From CAYVSF01 sp046482855 (GTDB lineage Bacteria; Bacteroidota; Bacteroidia; Bacteroidales; UBA12077), in assembly GCA_046482855.1 (NCBI GenBank), contig JAWOEH010000200.1:1-29830 (forward strand): a DNA stretch of 29,830 nt, given 5' to 3'. A model generated the notes under the pieces. The model was given only the letters and a program-made list of their open reading frames with translations, was not told the origin of the DNA and did not search any database. Below, in pieces: positions 24,665 to 29,830 of this stretch; within the stretch, counting starts at the first letter, position 1, and the number at the start of each line of letters is the position of its first letter. Made by a program: the position numbers and the translations under genes.

Positions 24665-24699
24665 GCCGGCTAAAGGGTACTTAAGAGCTACCGGAACAC

Positions 24700-24721
24700 T
24701 ATTTTTGCCTGTTTTTGCCTG
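24700..24721 (+). promoter_or_regulatory. -7 box and tandem decamer upstream of the LytTR regulator operon
   Basis: TATTTTTG (24700-24707) matches TAnnTTTG. Overlapping it, TTTTTGCCTG occurs twice in direct tandem (24702-24711 and 24712-24721), a spacing of one helical turn. LytTR regulators commonly bind direct repeats, so this may be an autoregulatory operator. No -33 TTTG is seen at the normal distance. The start codon is 77 bases further on. Confidence 0.45.
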
Positions 24722-24798
24722 TTTATGTGCTTGTAAAATGGAGTTTTTAGCCCTATCTTAGTATCTGTGGATTCGGAAAACAGAACAAATGCAGAGCT

Positions 24799-25557
24799 AT
24801 GACCAGTTGTATCATCATTGACGATGAAAAAAAATCAAGAGAAACCTTACAAAAAACCATTGAACGCTACTTTAACTCTCAACTAAAAGTATTGGGACAG
24901 GCAGATTCAGTTAAGGAGGGGGTTTTTGCCATAAATAAATATCACCCCGACTTGGTTTTTCTGGATATTGAAATGCCTGAGGAGAATGGGTTTAAACTTT
25001 TCAACTATTTTGACATTTACGACTTTGAAGTAATCTTTACAACAGCCTATCAGCAGTATGCTATTGATGCCATAAAAGTTTCGGCACTTGATTACCTGTT
25101 GAAACCCATCAATTACATTGATCTTCGCGATGTATTAGGAAAACTGAATAAGAAAAAACAAAAAACCTCACCACAAGATAAAATTGAGACGCTGTTAAGT
25201 AACTTAAATGCCGATGGCAACAGTCATTTCAATAAGATTGCACTGCCTACTCTTGAAGGATTTCAAATGGAGCGTGTAAACAACATTGTCTACTGCCAGG
25301 CGGAAGAGAATTACACAAAGATCTTCACAAACCGCAATGAAGTCATCCTGGTGGCAAAAACCTTAAAAAGCATCGAAGAGTTGCTTGTTGACGAGATATT
25401 CTTTCGCATTCACAAGTCCTACATTGTGAACATGAATTACATTAAATCCTATAATCGAGCCGAAGGCTATAAGGTGGTGCTGGAAAACGGAGTAAAGCTA
25501 GACGTTGCCACCCGCCGTAACGAAGAGTTTATTCGTGCGTTAACCCGACGAATCTAA
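24799..25557 (+). CDS. LytTR-type response regulator
   Basis: 252 residues. The receiver domain (1-120) has the acidic pocket Asp8-Asp9-Glu10, phospho-acceptor Asp56 in LVFLDIEMPEENG, Thr81/Thr82 in IFTTAYQQYA, and Lys102 in DYLLKPI. The C-terminal LytTR DNA-binding domain (about 145-250) has FQMERVNNIVYCQAEENYTKI, TLKSIEELL, FFRIHKSYIVNMNYIKSY and a closing RRNEEFIRALTRRI. It should be phosphorylated by the histidine kinase encoded immediately downstream, whose ATG shares one base with this stop (TAATG). Target genes are unknown. Confidence 0.95.
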   Translation: MTSCIIIDDEKKSRETLQKTIERYFNSQLKVLGQADSVKEGVFAINKYHPDLVFLDIEMPEENGFKLFNYFDIYDFEVIFTTAYQQYAIDAIKVSALDYLLKPINYIDLRDVLGKLNKKKQKTSPQDKIETLLSNLNADGNSHFNKIALPTLEGFQMERVNNIVYCQAEENYTKIFTNRNEVILVAKTLKSIEELLVDEIFFRIHKSYIVNMNYIKSYNRAEGYKVVLENGVKLDVATRRNEEFIRALTRRI

Positions 25558-28500
25558 TGAAGAGGCAGTACTGTTTTCTCCTGTTTATATTACTGACGGT
25601 CATCTCGCTACAAGGATACAGTCAGCATCATTATTGCTTACATTATACAATAAACGATGGATTGCCCTCTAATACCATTCATGATATCTATCAGGATGCC
25701 ACCGGTTACCTATGGCTGGCCACTCCTTCCGGACTGACCCGCTTCAATGGACGTAGGTTCACCCTTTTTACTGACATACACCAACCCGACGTAAAAAAAA
25801 CAACGCAGCTTTCACCGCTTTGGGATAACAACATTGCCATTTCTACAAAAACCAGTAATGTCTATAGTTTTCAACGGGGAATTTTTAAACTCTTACTATC
25901 TGCCGACAAAATTGATAGCAACCCAATAACTGCCTTGCACTTGCAAAAGGATTTTAACGTATTGCTTGTGGGGACCAATGAGGGTTTTGCCATTATACGG
26001 AAAGATTCCATTCCCAGAGTATTCTCTCCCTCCCAAAAACGCCTGCCTAAGCCTTTCCATGTAAAAAGCTTTCAATCACACCCGGAAGGGGTATACATTT
26101 TTACTGCTGTATCTGGTGTTTTCCTGTTCCATTTTCAAAGTGGAAAGATCCAGAAAGTTACACCCCGAACAATATTGCCTAACGCGTTTGTCAGCAGCAG
26201 CATCATTACCTCTGCAAACGATACCCTATGGGCTGTTGCCAATAACGGAATCTACTCCTTATCAACTAATTCAGGTATATCCTATAACATAACAGGCACC
26301 CTACAACATTTAACTCAAACAAAAACCTCAGAATACTGGTTTACACGCAGTGCCGATGGCTTAACACAAACTTCGCCGGGACTCTTCAGACTCGATTCAT
26401 CGGGGGTACGAAACATGACAGACAAATTGCTGCAAACATCGGCTGAATTTACAGCTTTACATTTCGATAGGAAGGAGCAAAAACTATGGATAGGCACCCG
26501 CCAAGGGGGGCTGTATTGTTTTGTAGGAGAAAAATTCACCTATTATCCCTACCATAAACGTGGCACAGTTATCGATCTGAAAAAAACAGATTCAATCACC
26601 GCACTGCTTACCCACGAAGAATTGTTACTCCTTAACAAAAAAAGACTCTGGCATACCCTTCCTTACCAAACCTTTGACAGCCTTTTTCAGCTATTTAAGG
26701 ACACTCAGCTTGAAGTAAAATACTATTACTTAAATGATGCATCAGGCTCATTTGAAAAGTACAATCGGCTACGTAAGCGCAATGTATATCCTTTCATCAA
26801 CCCCTATCAGCCAGGCGATAGTGTGGGGGCTCATTACCAACCTCACCTATGGCAGGTGCTCAAGGAAAAACAGCTGGAGCATTTTACAAACCTGATGATT
26901 GATTCATCCGGAAACATTAGAGTAGGCACAAATACAGGCTTTTTTACTGTCGATCCGATTACGAAAAAGAGCGTTTATGAAGATCTTCCCGACAACTTTT
27001 TCACCCACCACAGCTTCACTTCCAAAGGCAACCACTTAAGTTTCTCGTGGAAGGAAATTGCTTCATATAACCAAGAAACTTTAAGAAAAGTGAGCTTATT
27101 CAATTACCTGGAGAATAGGATTCCCGCAAGCGTGCAGGAAACATTTCGTACCGATAGCTCCTTGCTGTTATTTAGTCCCGGCGATGGCGTTTACGAGATG
27201 ACGAATGACACCTGCCGGCTGTGGCTTTCGTCCGATACTCTGAGCCGCTATGGAATAACCTCGATGGCAGTAAAAGCAGGAAAACCATGGCTATTTGGTA
27301 CCGAAACAGGTGAGGTAGTATTATTTGCGATACACCACAATAAACTAACGCGCACACATTACTTAGGCAAAAGCCAGATGATACCTGCAGATAATATCTT
27401 ATGGGTTCAATACGATGCCGATGGAATTGCCTGGCTAGGGACAAACAAGGGGCTTATTCGTTTATATACAGAGAAGTTGCAATTGCCCGGAAAACATCAG
27501 GCAATTGAGCTATTCACGCATACGGAGGGATTTTGCGATTATAGTGGGAATAAAGCCCTGAGTACACCAACAGAACTCACTATTGCCGGCAACTTCCATG
27601 TGATAGCTGTTGACACAAAAAACACAGCACAAAATCAGGGGAGCCATGGAAAACTTATCTTCCAAAACATTTATAATCAAAGACAACCCATACCTAAAGG
27701 CAACTTACAGTACAACATTAATCGGGATACTCTTTTTCGGTTCCAGGCACATGAGAACACCTTTACTTTTGTTTTTGATCTTATTCAATACCATTCGCAT
27801 GCGCCCGGATTTGAATACCGATTGCTGGGATTATCAGACAGGTGGATTCAAATTAGGCAGCCGCAAGATATTGTTTACTCGCAACTGCCTCCGGGAACGT
27901 ATAAATTCCAGCTACGCGCAATAGGAAAACCCGAAATCACACCCTTGCTCTTTGCTTTCCACATTACCCCTCCCTTTTATACAACATGGTATTTTTTGAG
28001 TGGCCTAGGAATAGTATTGGCGATAATCATGGCGCTGGTTATTTACTATAGTTTCAGAAGAGTAAAACGGCAGGCTCAAAAGCGTAGCGAAATCAAGGAA
28101 CGCATTGCCGAATTTGAAATAAAGGCGTTGCGGGCGCAAATGAATCCGCACTTTATTTTCAATGCCATCAATTCCATTCAGAACTTTATGTTAGATAATG
28201 ATATTGACTCTGCTTTGGCCTATTTATCAGATTTTGCCAAGCTTATACGCACAACTCTGGATAATGCATCACAAAAGCTGGTGGATCTGGAGGAGGAAAT
28301 TGCCTATCTGCATTACTACCTGAATTTGGAACAAATGCGATTCGACCATCGATTTGCCGTACACATCATTCGCTCAGAAGCACTGGAGCATAAAAAAATA
28401 CTGGTCCCTCCCATGATTATCCAACCCTATGTGGAGAATGCCATAAAGCACGGACTTGTGCATAAAACCGAAGGAGCAGGCCAACTGGATATCCATTTCC

Positions 28501-28775
28501 AAATTGAGGAGGGTTCCCGCTTGCTTTGTATTGTTGAGGATAATGGGATAGGCCGGAAACGTGCCCTGGAAATTAACAGGAATCGTCCCGGAGCACACAA
28601 ACCCAAAGGGTCGAAAATTACTCGTGAGCGTTTACAACTATTAAACGTAATGTATCCGGATAAGGAATTTCGTGTAGAAATTACCGATAAGTATGACAAC
28701 TATTCGCAACCAGCAGGTACACGTGCCGAAATTCGATTCCCCCTGCTTGAAGAAATTCCTAAAAAAAAGAAATAA
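25557..28775 (+). CDS. two-component propeller sensor histidine kinase (LytS/YehU-type kinase core)
   Basis: 1072 residues. Signal peptide (RQYCFLLFILLTVISLQGYS); a periplasmic beta-propeller region (about 25-680) with Reg_prop-type units such as YTINDGLPSNTIHDIYQDAT with GYLWLATPSGLTRFNG, KLWIGTRQGGLYCF, and ILWVQYDADGIAWLGTNKG; a Y_Y_Y-like domain (about 725-800, HAPGFEYRLLGLSDRWIQI and LPPGTYKFQLRA); one membrane segment (about 808-832); a coiled coil; and a His_kinase domain with phospho-acceptor His865 in MNPHFIFNAINSIQNFM. The ATPase has the N-box IIQPYVENAIKHGL and G-box IVEDNGIGRKRA. It signals to the LytTR regulator upstream. The C-terminus is a lysine run (KKKK). The ligand is not indicated, since no polysaccharide-utilisation genes are nearby. 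Confidence 0.95.
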   Translation: MKRQYCFLLFILLTVISLQGYSQHHYCLHYTINDGLPSNTIHDIYQDATGYLWLATPSGLTRFNGRRFTLFTDIHQPDVKKTTQLSPLWDNNIAISTKTSNVYSFQRGIFKLLLSADKIDSNPITALHLQKDFNVLLVGTNEGFAIIRKDSIPRVFSPSQKRLPKPFHVKSFQSHPEGVYIFTAVSGVFLFHFQSGKIQKVTPRTILPNAFVSSSIITSANDTLWAVANNGIYSLSTNSGISYNITGTLQHLTQTKTSEYWFTRSADGLTQTSPGLFRLDSSGVRNMTDKLLQTSAEFTALHFDRKEQKLWIGTRQGGLYCFVGEKFTYYPYHKRGTVIDLKKTDSITALLTHEELLLLNKKRLWHTLPYQTFDSLFQLFKDTQLEVKYYYLNDASGSFEKYNRLRKRNVYPFINPYQPGDSVGAHYQPHLWQVLKEKQLEHFTNLMIDSSGNIRVGTNTGFFTVDPITKKSVYEDLPDNFFTHHSFTSKGNHLSFSWKEIASYNQETLRKVSLFNYLENRIPASVQETFRTDSSLLLFSPGDGVYEMTNDTCRLWLSSDTLSRYGITSMAVKAGKPWLFGTETGEVVLFAIHHNKLTRTHYLGKSQMIPADNILWVQYDADGIAWLGTNKGLIRLYTEKLQLPGKHQAIELFTHTEGFCDYSGNKALSTPTELTIAGNFHVIAVDTKNTAQNQGSHGKLIFQNIYNQRQPIPKGNLQYNINRDTLFRFQAHENTFTFVFDLIQYHSHAPGFEYRLLGLSDRWIQIRQPQDIVYSQLPPGTYKFQLRAIGKPEITPLLFAFHITPPFYTTWYFLSGLGIVLAIIMALVIYYSFRRVKRQAQKRSEIKERIAEFEIKALRAQMNPHFIFNAINSIQNFMLDNDIDSALAYLSDFAKLIRTTLDNASQKLVDLEEEIAYLHYYLNLEQMRFDHRFAVHIIRSEALEHKKILVPPMIIQPYVENAIKHGLVHKTEGAGQLDIHFQIEEGSRLLCIVEDNGIGRKRALEINRNRPGAHKPKGSKITRERLQLLNVMYPDKEFRVEITDKYDNYSQPAGTRAEIRFPLLEEIPKKKK

Positions 28776-28808
28776 ATAACCTGCATCAGCAACTTTGATG
28801 CAGGTTAT
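28756..28808 (-). terminator. terminator between the convergent kinase and repeat-protein genes
   Basis: ATAACCTGCATCA (28776-28788) and TGATGCAGGTTAT (28796-28808) form a perfect 13-bp stem with a 7-base loop. Read on the minus strand it is followed by a T-rich run (TTATTTCTTTTTTTT) made from the lysine codons at the end of the kinase gene, so it is a good terminator for the minus-strand gene. In the plus direction the stem starts right after the kinase stop but lacks a T run. Confidence 0.8.
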
Positions 28809-28826
28809 CGTCTAGATATATAAGGC

Positions 28827-29726
28827 TTACTCGAGCAAGTAGGTTACAAACCGCTTGCCTTCAACCTTGGCATACTTAAAATCAGTGGATGCGCCAAAAG
28901 ACACCTCATCAAGTTCGAGAGGCTCCGAAAACTGTGTATACTTAAAGTCGGCAAAACCAGTAAACGAAGCAGCTCTCAAATCTACTCCTCTTGGAAACTT
29001 GGTATATTTAAAAACAGCCTCATCATCAAAGCGCACCTTCTGAAAATTCACATGGGCGGAAAACTCGGCATATTTAAACGACGCATCATCATTAAAATAG
29101 GCCTGGGCAAAGCTAACAGGCTCACGAAATTTGCTATACTTGAAGAGCGTTTCCTCATCGAAACGTGCAGCAGAGAAATCGGCCTGCATTTCAAAAACAG
29201 CATATTTAAAATTGGCGTCATCGTCAAAAATCGCACGGCTAAACAATGCTTCCTTTAAAAACTTACTATACTTAAAAAGCGCGTTTCCCTGAAAATTACT
29301 GTCACGAAAATCGGCCTTCTTTGGAAAATCCGTATACTTAACCAGAAAGTCGTTCGTAAATGTGCATTTATTAAACACCACATCATCATGAAAACGAACA
29401 ACATAGAGCTCATCTTTATTTTCATCGTTGTGGTAGCCAATCACCTTTCCGGTAAATGTACAATTTTGAAAAACCACAGGAACGCGCACATGGGCGTGAA
29501 AGGTTTTATTCTTCTCAAACCATCCCGACTCCTCTTTTACAAGCTCAACATCTTTCAGTTGCCGAAAATCCAAATCCCCGGAAATAGTAGCATCAGAATA
29601 ATTAACCTTCTCCCCATTATTAATTTGTGCAATAATGTCGGTTGCGTTAACACGCATCTGACCATTGAGCGACAGCCCCATTCCAAATAATGCCAGCACT
29701 ATCAATATTTTTTTCATATCATTCAT
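28827..29726 (-). CDS. secreted pentapeptide-like repeat protein with a regular 22-residue FKY unit
   Basis: 299 residues (ATG 29726; ATG 29717, giving MKKILIVLALFG..., is equally likely). A Sec signal peptide ends near LSLNGQ. After about 100 residues of less regular strands (DATISGDLDFRQLKDVELV, VPVVFQNCTFTGKVIGYHND) come seven to eight units of 22 residues. Each has the form FKYxxF, five or six residues, then FxxAxFDDDA, with Phe spaced 5, 6, 5, 6. That spacing belongs to the Pentapeptide_3-like variety of right-handed quadrilateral beta helix. FKY recurs seven times (once as VKY), and an acidic patch (FDDD, FDEE, FNDD, FDDE) recurs in between, predicting stacked ladders of Lys-Tyr and Asp/Glu on separate faces. 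No enzyme motif is seen and the function is unknown. Gene neighbours offer no clue beyond the sensor kinase converging on it. Confidence 0.85.
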   Translation of the reverse strand: MNDMKKILIVLALFGMGLSLNGQMRVNATDIIAQINNGEKVNYSDATISGDLDFRQLKDVELVKEESGWFEKNKTFHAHVRVPVVFQNCTFTGKVIGYHNDENKDELYVVRFHDDVVFNKCTFTNDFLVKYTDFPKKADFRDSNFQGNALFKYSKFLKEALFSRAIFDDDANFKYAVFEMQADFSAARFDEETLFKYSKFREPVSFAQAYFNDDASFKYAEFSAHVNFQKVRFDDEAVFKYTKFPRGVDLRAASFTGFADFKYTQFSEPLELDEVSFGASTDFKYAKVEGKRFVTYLLE

Positions 29727-29728
29727 TT

Positions 29729-29754
29729 TTAGGTTATTACTATATTAGGTTATT
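29729..29754 (-). repeat. direct repeat in the leader of the repeat-protein gene
   Basis: TTAGGTTATT occurs at 29729-29738 and again at 29745-29754 (AATAACCTAA on the coding strand), 16 bases apart, directly before the minus-strand start codon. No TAnnTTTG box is seen near it. It may be an operator or leader element. Confidence 0.45.
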
Positions 29755-29830
29755 CGTAAACAATAGGCATCACAAGCCTTTAGTGTCAGGCTTCAGAAGT
29801 AACTACGAGCCCACTTAAAAAGTGCTGCAT
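29755..29830. other. upstream region at the window end
   Basis: No gene is visible. AAGCCT (29774-29779) and AGGCTT (29788-29793) form a 6-bp hairpin with an 8-base loop. No consensus promoter for the minus-strand gene was recognised. Confidence 0.3.

Noticed and set aside
24664..24699. GC-rich AGCCGGCT palindrome and ACCGG after the kinase gene as a terminator
   Set aside because: The stems are short and imperfect and no T run follows the structure at the right place.
29388..29690. 100-codon plus-strand frame opposite the FKY repeat gene
   Set aside because: Antisense to a gene with a clear signal peptide and repeats; composition is random-looking.
1..29830. tRNA, rRNA, CRISPR arrays, insertion sequences, attachment sites
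   Set aside because: None found by eye: no spaced direct repeats, transposase motifs or tRNA-like TTCRANY arms in the intergenic gaps.

Overview
The window looks like chromosomal DNA from a free-living member of the Bacteroidota, probably in or near the Bacteroidales/Marinilabiliales. This is inferred from family content: a TamB/TamL pair whose TamA-like barrel is a lipoprotein, a TonB-dependent receptor with an N-terminal carboxypeptidase-regulatory-like domain, a Reg_prop/Y_Y_Y sensor kinase, thiamin riboswitches, and promoters of the Bacteroidota type (TTTG, about 19-21 bases, TAnnTTTG). I see no tRNA, rRNA, CRISPR array, insertion sequence or phage gene.

Layout. Bases 1-7020 hold an envelope-biogenesis pair, tamB (5' end outside the window) and tamL, overlapping by 4 bases, followed by a small LETM1-like protein. 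Bases 7576-10164 hold two exported proteins, a beta-helix lipoprotein and a secreted endonuclease/exonuclease/phosphatase-fold enzyme. A convergent CCA-adding-type nucleotidyltransferase (10161-11573, minus) follows, then thioredoxin with a strong terminator.

Bases 12147-19061 form a thiamin biosynthesis operon: promoter, TPP riboswitch, thiS, thiC, a divergent thiE/tenI paralogue, thiD, thiE, thiG, thiH, thiF. It makes the pyrimidine (ThiC, ThiD) and thiazole (ThiS, ThiF, ThiG, ThiH) halves and joins them (ThiE). Most genes overlap or nearly touch. A second promoter and TPP riboswitch (19129-19221) control a TonB-dependent receptor (19324-21807), very probably the outer-membrane thiamin or thiamin-precursor importer. 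Synthesis and uptake therefore appear to be switched by the same ligand through two separate RNA sensors.

Bases 21808-22194 are non-coding and structure-rich: a 14-bp-stem terminator, a long AT-rich imperfect palindrome, and a second orphan terminator that could end a small RNA. Next is a lone peptide-type ABC substrate-binding lipoprotein overlapping a BadF/BcrA-type sugar kinase gene, a possible scavenging pair. A LytTR response regulator and a 1072-residue two-component-propeller histidine kinase form a tight two-gene unit. The window ends with a minus-strand secreted pentapeptide-like protein carrying a very regular 22-residue repeat.

Most of this is orthodox Bacteroidota biology. The items that deserve a second look are a ThiF lacking the zinc and persulfide cysteines, the FKY-ladder repeat protein, the structured 21.9-22.1 kb intergenic region, the tandem decamer upstream of the LytTR regulator, and the sharing of bases between the trxA terminator and the thi promoter.
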